DNA of 64,000 bases from Muraenolepis orangiensis (taxonomy: Eukaryota; Chordata; Actinopteri; Gadiformes; Muraenolepididae): NCBI GenBank assembly GCA_027704905.1, contig CM051001.1, positions 31,080,506 to 31,144,505 of the forward strand, read 5' to 3'. This document shows, piece after piece, positions 40,783-55,619 of the stretch (the first letter of the stretch is position 1; the number at the start of each line of letters is the position of its first letter). Both the position numbers and the translations under genes were made by a program. Below the pieces are notes generated by a model that saw only the letters and a list, made by a program, of their open reading frames with translations, was not told the DNA's origin and made no database searches.

Positions 40783-43236
40783 ATGACAAAGAGACCGAGG
40801 TACCGTGACTGGAGGTGGCAGGCTCTGTGGTGGCTTCACTTCTTTCTCTTGTGGGATACAATAGACGGACAGACTCGCTACACCATCCCGGAGGAACTCA
40901 AACAGGGCTCCGTGGTCGGACATTTAGCCAAAGATCTGGGTTTGGGATTATCAGAGATTATTGACCGTAAACTGCGCGTCGCCTCCGAGGCTGGTGAGCA
41001 GTATTTCAACGTGGACACGGGGAAGGGAGAGCTGGTGGTGAACCAGAGGATAGACAGAGAGGCGTTATGCGGACAGCGAGTCAGCTGTGTGTTACCTCTT
41101 CAGGCTGTTTTGGAAAGTCCATTACAACTGCATCGCATTGAGGTGGAAATACGCGATATTAATGATAACGCACCAAGTTTTCCTTCAAATCATTTGTATT
41201 TGAAGATATCCGAATTAGCAGCCGTTGGCACACGCCTCCGTTTGGAGAGCGCGTTGGATCCGGATGTTGGGAGCAATTCACTCAAAACCTATACTTTAGG
41301 CAACAATGACTGTTTCTCTCTCAAGCTAAAAGAAATCGAGGATGGTAAGACTGCTCCAGAATTGTATTTGGAAAAGCCTCTTGACCGTGAGAAAAAAGCA
41401 GTTCATAATATATTATTAACCGCATTAGATGGAGGAAACCCTGTCAGATCGGGAATCTCCGAAATAACTATAAGCGTACTTGACATAAATGATAACATTC
41501 CAGTTTTTGAAAAGAATGTCTACAGAGTAACGCTATTTGAGAATAGTCCCAAGGGTACGGTCATCGTTCAACCTAAAGCCAGCGATGTCGACGAGGGGTT
41601 AAATGGAGAAATCGAGTTCTCCTTTGAATCTCGGACACCCGACGCAGTTTTAAATATATTTGACATTAATGCTTTGACGGGTGAAATTATTCTAAAAGGT
41701 GATCTGGACTATGAGACCACTGCGTTGTACGGCATCGACATCACCGCGAAGGACAAAGGGACTCCGGAGATGGAGGGCCACTGTCGAGTGCAGGTGGAAG
41801 TGATTGACGTCAACGATAACGTTCCAGAAATCGTGCTTAATTCTCCGCCCAGCCCCGTGCGGGAGAACGCTCCGAACGGCACGGTAGTGGCTTTAATTAG
41901 CGCCAGAGACCTCGATTCGGGGGATAACGGTAAAGTGTCTCTACAACTCCCTAAAGGCTCACCTTTTAGTCTCACCCCCTCATTCTCCAACAACTATGCG
42001 CTTGTAACGCGTGGTGCTTTAGACCGAGAGCACTTCTCCGTTTATAACATAGAAATAACGGCCACTGATATGGGTTCCCCTCCTCTTAAAAGTATGAAAG
42101 CTATACCAGTGAGCATCACGGATGTAAATGACAACACGCCTATATTCTCTCAGCCATCTTATAATGTGTATATCAAAGAGAATGGCGTTGCAGGCTCTAT
42201 ACTGTACTCAATATCAGCTGCTGACTTGGACTTGGGAGAGAACGCCAAGATCTCCTACTCCATCCTGGAGTCTAAAGTCCAGGAGGTGTCGGTGTCCTCC
42301 TATGTGTACATCAACTCCGATAACGGCAGCATCTACAGCATGCACTCCTTTGACTATGAGAAGCTGAAGGTGTTTCAGATTCAGGTGCAGGCTAAGGACC
42401 ACGGCTCTCCGTCTCTGAGCACCAACGCTACCGTCCATGTTTTTATTCTGGACCAGAACGATAACGCCCCCGCTGTTATTTACCCCTCCTCCGCTGTCCA
42501 CAGCTCTCTCTCTCAACAGAGGACATCCCGCTCTTCCAAAGCGGGCCACTTGGTTACCAAGGTAACGGCCGTAGACGCCGACTCGGGGCATAACGCCTGG
42601 ATCTCTTACAGACTGGCAGAGGCCACAGACGCCTCTCTGTTCGCCGTCAACCTTTACACAGGGGAGGTGAGGACTAAACGTGTGGTGTCTGAGCAGGACG
42701 ACTCCTCTCAGAGACTGCTCATAGAGATTAAGGACGACGGGGATCCCGTTCAGTCCACCACCGTCACAGTGTCCGTCCTTCTAGAGGACGGCCTTCACGA
42801 GCCCATTTTGGACCTCAGACAGAAAACGGACGATTCCAACAAGAAGAGCGGGAGAATGGCTCTTTATTTGATTCTCTCTCTGGCCTCGGTGTCTGTGCTC
42901 TCTCTGGTGACCTTTCTCATTCTAGCTGTTAAGTGTATTAAGAGCAGCAGGAGCGGCGGTACTTGCTGCATGAGACAGAGCGACAGTGAGGACTTCAAGA
43001 ACCCCAACAGAAACCTCCAGCTCCAGCTCAACACAGACGGGCCTATTAAGTACGTGGAGGTCCTGGGAGGAGACATGATGTCTCAGAGTCAGTCCTTCAG
43101 GTCCTGTCTCTCTCCCATGTCAGAGTACAGTGATTTCACCTTCGTTAAACCCAGCAGCACCACAGACTTTAAAGACATGATCAACGTCTTAGACGCCTCT
43201 TTACCTGACAGCGCCTGGACCTTTGAGAGCCAGCAG
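40783..43236 (+). CDS. pcdhg: Protocadherin gamma B-like variable exon V10
   Basis: Intact variable exon of 818 codons, start MTKRPRYRDW. EC linkers read DINDNAP, DINDNIP, DVNDNVP, DVNDNTP and DQNDNAP; CX5C loop CGQRVSC. The first ~300 bp (signal peptide and first half of EC1) match V6-V9 almost exactly; EC1 second half to early EC5 is its own; from about 42241 (NAKISYSILE) to the end it is again nearly identical to all other B-like exons. It ends at CAG|GTGAGC (43236), phase 0. It is the last B-like exon before the C-type exon. Confidence 0.96.
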
Positions 43237-44301
43237 GTGAGCATCTAACCCGGGTAGCAAATATGACTATTGACTGATGACTTAAAACAAAAGGCAAATG
43301 TTCTTAAGCATTATTTTACGTGCAATGTATTTAAGACATATACAAATGACTTTTATAATTATGTGTTTAAAACCAAACATAAATAGACTAACTGGTGATA
43401 TATTAGATTAGATTAGATTAGATTCAAATATATTGTACAGTACAGTACAGCAAAAATAATTCTAACCATAGTGCAAATGTTGCAGTAAAGTGCATAGCAA
43501 TATACAATGTACAGTGGTTGAATAGGATGTAAACCACTGCATATTGTATATTACTGTGCAACTACTTACTTTAACATGTGCACTCTGGTTAGATGGATAT
43601 ATGCCTATTAGTTACAGTTACAGCAGCATCTGATTGATAAAGTTATGAAGTTTGATGATTGATGAAGTTAATTCTTCATTCCGCTGAAAGCATAACATTA
43701 TTACTAAATTAAAAACAATATTTTAAATTGTATACACAATATAATTGTTACAATATATTATATTATATATATACATGTATATATATATTTCGGTATGGCA
43801 ATCGATTGACATATATGCCAAGTGAGAGATTTGGAGATGTATGTGTGTTCTATCAAGACATGCCCATACACATCACAGGGAAACGGAGAAAGAGAACAGG
43901 GGAACATCCATTTGGTAACCGTGCCTCCTTGCGGATACAAAACGCAACGCTGTGAGTGTTGGAACAGAGAGGGAGGGAGGGGGGTGGAGGGGGGGTGCTT
44001 TACATACCAATGGGTGCTCATTTTCCTATCTTCTATTCGGCCTTCGTAGTACTTATTGTCTCTCTCACATATTTTCTCACGGCGTGATGACGCTTGTTCT
44101 GTGTATGGTGTTAAGGTCAGTATTCGTGTGGAGGACATATAGTGTGTCTTGTTTACCTTACCTTATCTTGTCTCTCTGAATGAATGGGTATAGGCTATCA
44201 CCCATAGCTGTTAAGAAAGTGTGTGTGTGTAGCCTAGTCTACTCTCTGTGACGGCGGGGCTGTGACGGGGGTGTGAGAGCAGGGCTGGTCCAGCCCCGTC
44301 C
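43237..44301. other. Spacer V10-V11, distal part
   Basis: AT-rich DNA with short tandem motifs (GATTA at 43405-43425, TACAG at 43435-43450, TA runs near 43755-43790). No variable exon remnant and no B-group element were seen. Confidence 0.55.
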
Positions 44302-44619
44302 TCCAATGGGAGGCGGGCCCCTCTCCTCTGTGCCTCGCCCCGCCCACGAGGCGGCCCGAGGCACAGAGGAGAACCAGAGGGGGGGGGCAGGCAGAGTTCC
44401 AGCAGGGAAAGTAGAGCGCGTCTAAAGTTTTTTGCGCTGTTCTTTTCCTGCCATTATTTAATCCACCATGATCACATCTAAACTTCCAATAGCTTTATTT
44501 TTAAAACGAAGATGTTCACTTATCACGCGACTGAGTCGTTGAATGCGAAAATGGATGTATGACGGTGAACAAAGAACTTTAAACCATCCCCCGTTCCCCG
44601 TCCGGGGACCGCAAGCACA
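44302..44619 (+). promoter_or_regulatory. GC-rich promoter and leader of C-type exon V11
   Basis: CCAAT box (CTCCAATGGG, 44303), GC box CCCCGCCC (44338-44345) and many CpGs precede V11, in contrast to the AT-rich promoters of the A- and B-like exons. A 16-bp perfect inverted repeat (arms 44322-44337 and 44357-44372) encloses the GC box. CCACGAGGCGGCCC at 44344-44357 matches 11 of 14 positions of the CTCF core, forward. C-type protocadherin promoters in mammals are likewise distinct from the alternate-isoform promoters. Confidence 0.55.
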
Positions 44620-47097
44620 ATGGAATCCGGAGCGAGGAAGCGCCGCGGAGGACCGCCAGCGCTCGGGCTCTGGTTCTCCCTGGCCTGCCTCTCATGCGCG
44701 TCGGCGCAGCTCAGCTATTCCGTATCGGAAGAGCGAAGTCTGGGCTCCGTGGTCGGGAATATCGCAAAAGACCTGGGTCTCACGGCACAGGGGATACTTC
44801 AGAGGAAGTTAACGATCTCGGGATCCACGGCGGAGTATTTCAACATCAACCAGGCGACAGGCGAGTTAGTCATTAAACAAAAAATCGATAGGGAACAAAT
44901 ATGTGAATTAAGTTTAGCGTGTTCGTTACATCTTCAAATTCTTCTCCAAAGCCCTTTGGAGATATTTCGCATTGACGTGGACATTTTGGATGTGAACGAC
45001 AATGCGCCGCAGTTTTCCACTAAGAACATCTCTCTGGAGATATCAGAAGCGGCTGTCGGTACGAAGTTCCGCCTCGAGAGCGCACACGACCCCGACGTGG
45101 GTACCAACTCTTTACGCACTTATCACCTCGCACCAAATGACTGCTTTATTTTGAATGTGGAGACACAAAGCGACGGCACTAAATTCCCACAGCTGGTCGT
45201 AGACAAAAGTCTCGACAGAGAGAAGCAGGCCTCTTTCCGCCTGTTGCTCACAGCAGTGGATGGGGGGCAGCCCGAGAAGTCGGGCTCAACCCTGCTTCTC
45301 ATTAACATTCTGGACGTGAATGACAATGAGCCCGTCTTCGACGAGACCGTAAAGAAAGTAAGCCTGCTAGAGAATGTAGCACCGGGCACTTTAGTGATCC
45401 AATTGAACGCGACTGACGCGGACTCGGGCAAGAACGGTGAAATATCGTTCATGTACGGTAAGTATACGCCAGAGCACGTGTCCAAGTTGTTTAGTGTGGA
45501 TTCGAAAAGCGGAGAAATCCGTGTCATTGGCGATGTTGACTACGAGATGTACCGCACGTATGATCTCACGGTGCATGCGAGGGATGCTGGTTCACCCGCC
45601 ATGGAGGGGACATGCAACGTCATCGTGGAAATAATCGACGTGAACGACAACATGCCTGAAGTGACGCTGACGTCACTGACCACTCCTGTCAAAGAGGACT
45701 CGGAACCTCAAACGGTTATAGCGCTCATCAGCGCCAATGACCTGGACTCCGGTAAGAACGGAGAAGTAACTCTACACGTTCAGCCCGGGCTTCCGTTTAA
45801 ACTCAACTCCGCCTTCGTTGGGCACTACAGCCTCATCACGGACAGGGTGCTGGACCGGGAAAGTGCCTCGGAGTACACGGTGGTTATCGTGGCCACGGAC
45901 CGGGGCTCCCCTCCTCTGTCCTCCAGCATCACCTTCCTGGTGGAGCTCTCCGACGTCAACGACAACGCCCCCGTCTTCTCGCAGCCGTCCTACTCGGTGG
46001 ACATCCCGGAGAACAACGCCCTGAGCGCCCCCATCGCCGAGGTGTCGGCCACGGACCCGGACCAGGGGGAGAACGCCCGCGTCTCCTACTCCATCCTGCC
46101 CGGCGTGGTCCAGGGCTCCTCCGTCTCCTCCTACGTGTACATCAACCCGGACACGGGTCAGATATTCAGCATGCGCTCGCTGGACTACGAGCAGCTCAAC
46201 GCCTTCCGGGTGGAGGTGCAGGCCCGGGACGCCGGTTCCCCGCCGCAAGCCACCAACGTGACGGTGCACGTGTTTGTGGTGGACGCCAACGACAACGCGC
46301 CGGCGCTGGTCCACCCGGCCACCCCGCAGGACGGCGGGCTGCAGCTCACGGTGCCCCGGTCGGCGGGCCCGGGCCACCTCATTGACAAGCTGGTGGCGGT
46401 GGACCCGGACAGCGGCCACAACGCCTGGCTGTTCTACGCCATCGCCCCCGGGCCCCACGCCGGCCTGTTCCGGGTGGGGAGCCACACGGGCGAGCTCCGC
46501 ACGGCCCGCAAGCTGGCCGAGGAGGAGAAGGGCCTGTCCTACGACTTCGTGGTGATCATCCAGGACAACGGCGAGCCCGTGCGGTCCACCAGCGTGGCGG
46601 TGGCCATCACCGTGGAGGAGACGGACACGGCCGACCCGGCCGCGCCCGCCGCCGGCCCCCGCCACACGCCCTTCTCCCGGCGTGTGGGCATGTCGGACGT
46701 CACCCTGTACCTGGTCATCTCGCTGGCGTGCGTGTCGGCCGTGTCCTTTATCACCTTCGCCGTGCTGGCCGTCCGCTGCCTGCGGCGCAGGAGCCTGGGG
46801 GCGTCCGACCCGGACTGCTGCTTCGACTGCTGCTACGGCCGGCACCCCCGGGCCGGCCGCTACCACCAGAGGCCCGGCAAGGACCTGCACCTGCAGCTCA
46901 ACACGGACGGGCCCATACGCTACATGGAGGTGGTGGGCGGCAACCAGGACCCCAACACGCGCACCTACAGGCCCGTCTACCCCCCCACCTTGTCCCGCCC
47001 CAGCGACTTTGTGTTCGTCAAGACGCCCGGCATGAGTCACAACAACACGCTGAATATGACGCTCAGCAGGAAGCACCTCATGAACTCGACCGGCGAG
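44620..47097 (+). CDS. pcdhgc5: C-type protocadherin gamma variable exon V11 (gamma-C5-like)
   Basis: Intact variable exon of 826 codons. Start MESGARKRRG; signal peptide about 1-29 (ASA|Q). EC linkers DVNDNAP (124-130), DVNDNEP (232-238), DVNDNMP (340-346), DVNDNAP (445-451) and DANDNAP (555-561); CX5C loop C95/C101; transmembrane helix about 694-717. The cytoplasmic segment has a Cys-rich stretch (CCFDCCYG) and LQLNTDGPIRYMEVVGGN. It ends at GAG|GTGAGA, phase 0. It is much more GC-rich than V1-V10, mainly after 45.8 kb, and shows no conversion with them. Position next to the constant exons and GC-rich promoter fit a C-type exon, which in mammals is expressed constitutively rather than stochastically. 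The exact orthologue (C5 versus another C-type) is inferred from similarity recalled, not aligned. Confidence 0.9.
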
Positions 47098-47987
47098 GTG
47101 AGAGCCCGGTGACCACTCGCCGCCCGCGGTTTGGATAACGAATTTCATTCGCAGCCGGCTTTTCGTCTTGTTTTGTTTAGTTTCGCATTTGGCGACCATC
47201 ATATACTAATGTTGTAGGTTGAAAATATAGTCTTGTGGAGGGTGTATGTTCTGGCATGGAAGCACTGACCTAGATATACGCACAATGTTACGTGGCTCTC
47301 TCTTGAGAGCCTCACGCTTTGAAAGAAGAGCGTTGACGAAGGTTAGCCAGTGTGTGACGCAAAACCAAGAGACGTGCGCTAGTTAATCCTACCTGAAGGG
47401 TAGGAAAATTTGGGTCCTATTTCTGACTTCCTGAGCCAGCCGCAAAGCACTGCCTTGTACAGAGAGAGAGAGAAAGAGACAGAGAGAGAGGGAGAGAGAG
47501 AGAGATAGAAAGAGAGGAGAGGATGTTGGTTGTTGCAGAGGGAAAATATAGAAAGATAGAGGGAGAAAGTAGTTTTGACAGATGGAGAGAAAGGAAACGA
47601 CAGCAGATGAAAATGGCTTCTCCGAGGCTGATGACGCAGAAGGGAAGGGGGAGAGGGGGCAGGGTCAAAGAAGAAGAAGAAGAAAGGAGGCCAGACTGGG
47701 GGGTGAGGAAGAGAGAAGAGGAAAATGTAAGCTTTGCTTTTGGGGACTGGGGGAGGGGGGGGTTAAGTGGTACGAGGAGGTGGTGGCTCCAAAACAGGAA
47801 TTCAGGGATCACTTCCCTGACTCCCTGCTTCCTGTTGTCTTCTAAACGTATGCTGATTGGTTCCAGGATTGTGCCTATCACACTATGCAGTACATGCTCT
47901 CTTTGTAATTCAAGTGCTATGCGTAGCCAATAGCCATATATATTTTTAAAGAAAACCATTCATTTGTGTGTTCTCAGACATATGCTG

Positions 47988-48001
47988 ATACTAGGGGGCA
48001 T
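47988..48001 (+). promoter_or_regulatory. CTCF-like site in the intron after V11
   Basis: ATACTAGGGGGCAT matches 11 of 14 positions of CCASYAGRKGGCRS with the core CTAGGGGGCA intact, in forward orientation, about 890 bp after the C-type exon. Binding is inferred from sequence only. Confidence 0.35.
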
Positions 48002-48615
48002 GAACCCGGCTGAAGATAACATCAACACATCGGTGGTTTAGAAAGACGAGCAGGAGTCCCATTGAGTACAGCTGAATAATGTGAAGGCGGGTGACACGAT
48101 GGACTCTTCTCAGGGAAATATATGGCCATCATGTCTCAAGTGTTACTCACAATCGGTGTGGGACAGCGAGAACAGATCTCTGTTTGTTCATGTTAACATG
48201 TTAAGACTTCATGTTAAGGGCTTTCCACCTCTCTTCTCCAGAATAGAATGTGGAGCTCTAGTGTAGTTTCTCAACAGCATGTGTCTAGTTATACCGATGC
48301 TAGTATACTAAAATTAGTAATATCACTTTTTGAGCCTGCTGTCTGTGTGTGTGTGTGTGTGTGGGTTGGGGTGTGGGTTTTAAATCACGCCTATCATGTT
48401 AGCCCTCCCTCTCTTTGGTAAATGTTCGGAACTTGTGTGTCCCAGAGCTCATGAGGGGACCATCTGTCTCCCTGCTCCAGTGACACGTGTGCGAGGACAA
48501 GAGAGAGAGAGATAAAGGAGAGGGAGAGAGAGAGGGATAAAGGAAGGAGAGAGAGAGATAGATAAAGGAGATGGAGAGAGAGATAAAGGACAGAGAGAGT
48601 GAGATGGTGAGAAAC

Positions 48616-48652
<37 letters not shown>

Positions 48653-48942
48653 ACATGTGCATAAACACACAAACACACACACACACACACACACACCCCT
48701 CCAGGGCTGTGTAACCTTAGCAGTGCCTGTGGTCCCCATGTTTGTTTATATTGTCAGTTAACTAACTCACTATGGTTGGTCATATGATTTGGTCAGTGCT
48801 AATGTGTGTCTGGCCCATGGCCACGTCGTCTTGTCTTGTCATCCCGGTGGTCATCGGCCCAATATTCCTCTTTACTCTCCATCTTCCCCTGCCGCTGTAA
48901 GCTGCCCTATATATGGAACATGCCAAAGGTTAAGCTCATCAA

Positions 48943-49131
<189 letters not shown>

Positions 49132-49506
49132 ACAGCACAGATTAAGATCATGTCGGAGGGAGTAAGACGGAATCGGCACCGCAACCTAATGGTTTGGAGT
49201 TGGTGTTTCAATATGTCGTTTCCCACACGCCTGATCAAGTTATTCTGCTATTCGTTAAGCAGAAACACAGTGGCTGGCGTTGTGCTGTCAATAAATATGT
49301 AGAAGGCGATGAAGGGTAAGAGCACTAGGCACTCCCATCCCTCAGTATATACTGAAGCTAAGGAGAGAACCATGGGAGAAGGATTGCAGAGTTCTGTACT
49401 GGTCAGTGAGAGACCGGTCCTAAGGAGAGGATGCTATCTCTGAACAATGACTTCGACAGCTGGGAGAAAAGGTGTGAGGGGGTGTTATTGTAATGGTTTC
49501 CATATA

Positions 49507-49666
<160 letters not shown>

Positions 49667-49950
49667 TCCCGGCAAATCTTAATGCAACTGCGGAATAGGA
49701 TGGACTTCCTTCGCTTCAGACTGAGGGCCAGCTGCAGTCTAGACTATTTGTGTGGTGTGTGTGTGTGTCTATACGAGTACATGTAACTAAATCATTTGTA
49801 GAAAAGAAAAAAAAACAGACCCAAGAATACCAGATGGAGTTTTGGATTAAATGTAAGGGAGGTCTCTTGTGAGGTGAATGGATGAATTTTCATTGTGGTG
49901 TTTGTGAACACATGTGGGAGAGAAGTCTTGTGTGGTACTTAATCGGCCCC

Positions 49951-49966
49951 CAGGTGTTGACACCTG
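49951..49966. promoter_or_regulatory. Palindromic E-box/T-box-like element
   Basis: CAGGTGTTGACACCTG has perfect 7-bp inverted arms with a 2-bp centre. Each arm contains CAGGTG (E-box, ZEB/Snail type) and AGGTGT (T-box half site). No expression or conservation evidence is available. Confidence 0.3.
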
Positions 49967-50625
49967 GTGGACTAGCTGTTAGATGCATGGAGTTGACACG
50001 ACACCACAGACACTCTGACTCTGAGCCTCACTGAAGAGCGCTACAATAGGAACAAGCTGTGTTTAAACGCTGCCATCATCAAGCTGCTACCAGACGTCTC
50101 CATGTCGGATGAGCCACACACACACGCACACGCACACACACACGGATGTACTACAACCTACTACTCTGGGACCATTGCTCAAAATACCACTGCTAAAATA
50201 CTCTGTCATTTGTGCGCTTAAACAGGCCTCAGTGTGTGATTGAAATGCATATAGAAGCGTTTCACTACCTGAAGTAACATCCGCAGGGAGTGCATTTTTT
50301 TCACTTTTACATTTTTTTGCAGGCAGTTGGGGATGAATTGTCAACATGGAATATGCGTTTTATGAGGTTACCGCTCGTTTGAGACATGCACTGCTGACAG
50401 GAAAAAGGTTCTGCGTGTCTGTGGGTCTGTTTGACTTGGCTGTGCGCTGTGAACCACTGTGGACGCTTCCAACAGTGACCTAGACGGCCTTTAAAGGTCC
50501 CTCCCCCTCACTGGCATGTGCACTGTACTGTCTAACAGCAGCGTAGGAGGGGGGCGGGGCTTAACCTGAAACCTAAAGCAGACACTTTCATATGCCTTTC
50601 ATGCGTGTGTATGTGTGTGCGTCTG

Positions 50626-50668
<43 letters not shown>

Positions 50669-51036
50669 ATCTGTGTGTCCCTCACAGCACCACCGTCTTT
50701 TCTACTCCAGACACACGCCCACCTACATAGAAAACATTCCAGTCCATTTTTAGACACGAGGTCTCCTCAGAAATGGGAGAAGATTCTAAATTCCTTTCAC
50801 CCTTCTTCGATCATTAGTCAGCCACTTTTTTTTTCTAATGCCCCTTCAAAATTGTGCATGGCTATCGTGTATTTCTGTCTCCATGCTGAGCATCTGCGTT
50901 CGGGTAAAGATGCATGGTTTCTGGAAGCTCTGAAACACCAACCCATGTTTATTATAGGCATCCGTTTGGATAGGCTGCGAAAGGAGGTGTGCAGTATGTA
51001 TTGTTGGTATGGCTGGGAAGGTAACGGGCGAGCAGA

Positions 51037-51242
<206 letters not shown>

Positions 51243-51808
51243 TCCCCGGGGGCGGAGCACATCTTTTAATAATGCAGCACCTCGTCCTGCTGGCCTCTCC
51301 CCAGGGTGTTCTTGTCCGTCGATTAGACGGGAGAGTCTGAAGCTGCGCCTAGGGTCCATTCGCTGCATCACTGCACAGCAAGGGGAAGGGTGGGGTGGGG
51401 CTAGTGGCCAGAGAAATGAGGGGAGGAGGGACCACTGACCAGGACTGCTCCTATGTAAGATTCAAGACAGAGAAAGCCAGAAGTGAACAAGGGGACGAAT
51501 TCCATCTCCCATCGAGTCAGTGGCTTTCCTCGGTTTGATGTTGAAATCACAACAATGGGACTCATGCTCGGCCGACTCCAACAAGAAGGTCTTTGTGAGG
51601 GGCCCCAGGGATGACACAGTCACTCAATTAGCAGAACCCGGAAAGCCCCCCCTAGTCACTCCCTCCCCCCCCCCCCCCCTTAACACCACCAGCCACTGAC
51701 TGCCAGGTCCTGGACTTCTAAGTTGTTGTCATCATAGCCACTACTAACCTTCACTCAGCAGTAAAATAGGAGGTTGTTTGACGTCACTCTTGTGTCTTTG
51801 GTGATGCA

Positions 51809-51962
<154 letters not shown>

Positions 51963-52328
51963 CAGTACCTATTCACTCGTTGCTTGGCACCATGAGCCTC
52001 TGTGGTGCAGGAATACCCATGTATTGAAAGCAGTTTTTGTTGCAACTTCCTGTGCCTGGTTTAGCCCGGAGGGACTGACTGTGTGAGAGCCTCTTCAGCT
52101 CCGCAGCGGCTCTCCTGTGTACCAAAGCTTTATTGTTAACCGCATTTTGGTCGATCCCTTTTTGTACAGCCTCATGGTTATACACCTAGACACACACACA
52201 CACACACACACACATGTTACAACACGGTTGTCAGACACAAATGGCGAAATGTCCCGCCAAGCATCAGGCCAAGGTCACCAATTGTGTTGATGTCAATCAG
52301 TTCATCAACTGTTCTGTTCTCTCCACAG

Positions 52329-52387
52329 CAAAAGCCTCCTAACAATGACTGGCGCTTCACCCAGGGGGCGAGACCCGGACCTAGCGG
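52329..52387 (+). CDS. pcdhg: Protocadherin gamma constant exon C1
   Basis: 59-bp exon between an acceptor (TCTCCACAG|CAA) and a donor (CGG|GTGAGT). Read phase 0 from the variable exons it encodes QKPPNNDWRFTQGARPGPSG (last codon completed by C2), the fish version of mammalian QAPPNTDWRFSQ. Mammalian gamma constant exon 1 is also 59 bp. All eleven variable exons end in the phase needed to join it. It begins the common cytoplasmic tail. Confidence 0.95.
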
Positions 52388-53898
<1,511 letters not shown>

Positions 53899-53952
53899 TC
53901 CTCAAATGCCATACGCTACACACATCCGCTGGACAACCAAGGATGGCACCAG
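53899..53952 (+). CDS. pcdhg: Protocadherin gamma constant exon C2
   Basis: 54-bp exon between TCCTTTAG|TCC and ACCAG|GTATAC. Entered in phase 2 it encodes PQMPYATHIRWTTKDGT plus part of the next Arg codon. The RWTTKDGTR motif joins directly to ATGGPE in C3, matching the teleost gamma constant tail as I recall it. It differs strongly from the mammalian exon 2 peptide, so the call rests on phase, splice sites and order. Confidence 0.85.
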
Positions 53953-55619
53953 GTATACCAAACATAGAACTTGCTTACTGTGGTCTCTCTCTCCTCTCTC
54001 TGCCCTTAACAATTGATCAACATTCAGCCGCCAGTCTCTGCTTAGCAGTGGCTTTCTTTGTGGCAGTCGGTTTTTTTAAAGAGCTAAAAATTGGTAAGGG
54101 CAGAGGACAGCTGTTTGGTGTTCTGAGGGTAGAAGTGCTGCCGTGTTGTGCATCCACATGTGGTAGCTGCAGGTCATAGTTCAGCTGTCTCCCCGTCAGT
54201 TCCTCCGTGGGACTTGTAGGCCACAATGCTCGCTGTGGCGTTTAGAGAGAGGCCTGTGACTGATCATTTATGTGGTTTTTCTGTTTCCGTGTTCTGGTCT
54301 GTTGTTATTGTGGTTGTTGTTGTTGTTGTTGTTTTCTGTGTGCCTCCCCCCCTTACGTCCAGCCATTAGTCAGAGAGCTTTTGTCTTATCTGGTCTTGAC
54401 CATGTTTCCAGAGGAATGGCTTTCTGTGTGGCGTCGCCTTTTGTGCTGCATCTGTTGACCAGACGTTACCACGTGTGACTTACTGTTCTGTGTGTGATTT
54501 AAGGCCTTCTTCCAGGAAAGAGGACCATGAATACGGTCGTTTGACGTTTGATCTGTTCAACTGTACACAAATCAATTGATGCTATTCAAAATGTCTTTTG
54601 TTTGCCAACATTGGCGGAAAGAATACACCAGACGGCGTATCGCCTGTCGCCTGGTTGCTGTGGGGTATTGATGGTATAACGTTACAGAGAGAGGAGGCGG
54701 ATTAGAGCGATAGTGTAGCTCCAGATGAACAAGGATACCGCTGCCCACAACGCACATGTTTACACACAGGAAGTGATAATCCTGACCAAAGGAAGCATTT
54801 AGCCAGACCACAGGATGTGATAAATGTGACAAGGACACGGCAATTTGGAATAAGCTAAGCGTTCCCTGTTATCTCTGAGTGCTGTGAAGAACAACAAAAT
54901 GGCTTCCCTAGCTACATTACGTTGACCGGACTCCTGCCCCGTCTGTGTCTAATTGGCTGCCTGGCCTTCTGGGCAAGTATCTCGCCCTTTCGCTTTAGTA
55001 GAAAGAAGAAAAACACCTCAGGACATGTTGCCCGATAGTTGTTGGAAACCAGCATGGGCGCAGAAATGTTATTCCTTGGGGTTTCTCTGGCCAGAGACTA
55101 TTTCGGTTAGAGAAAAAAAGCCAAAGGATAGGTTGTCGACGGGCACATTCCCTCCGTGTTGCTGTAGCTGCAGGCTCTCTGAGTCAGGAAGCAGGATGGG
55201 AGACCTCGGTGCCCATTTAACCCTTCGATTAACCCCTTAGTTTCCCCTTTTCTCTGAAAGTAACGCACTGGACCGGAACCTCCTTTACCCACAACCCCCC
55301 TTCTATTGGCTACCTTCTAAAACGGACACACATGCATGCAGGAGTGTCCGCACGCACACACCGGAAACTAAAGAAAGCTGACATTCAGGAGCAATAGTCT
55401 GGTGGTTGTTTGGTGTTCTCAGACCGCCTGTGGGTTTGTTGACTTTAATGAGAAGACTTTGAAATCTTAAATTACAGTGGCCTGGTTTATTCAATATTGA
55501 TGTCCTGCCAATTTTTTCCCCAAGCAATGCCATGGGGTTATAATAGTCTGCTAGCAAAAAATAACCTACATTTGCAAGGAAGTTGTTTTTTTGGGTTGCT
55601 TATTGCCATGGACACAAGA

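Noticed and set aside
45772..47202. 476-codon open frame on the minus strand opposite V11
   Set aside because: It is the antisense shadow of the GC-rich C-type exon; GC bias removes stops. The peptide is Val/Gly/Arg/His-biased and shows no domain.
47860..47950. TCTCTTTGTA with nearby CCAATAGCC after V11, resembling an inverted B-group promoter element
   Set aside because: Only 10 of 17 bases match, the CCAAT is in the wrong relative orientation, and no variable exon follows.
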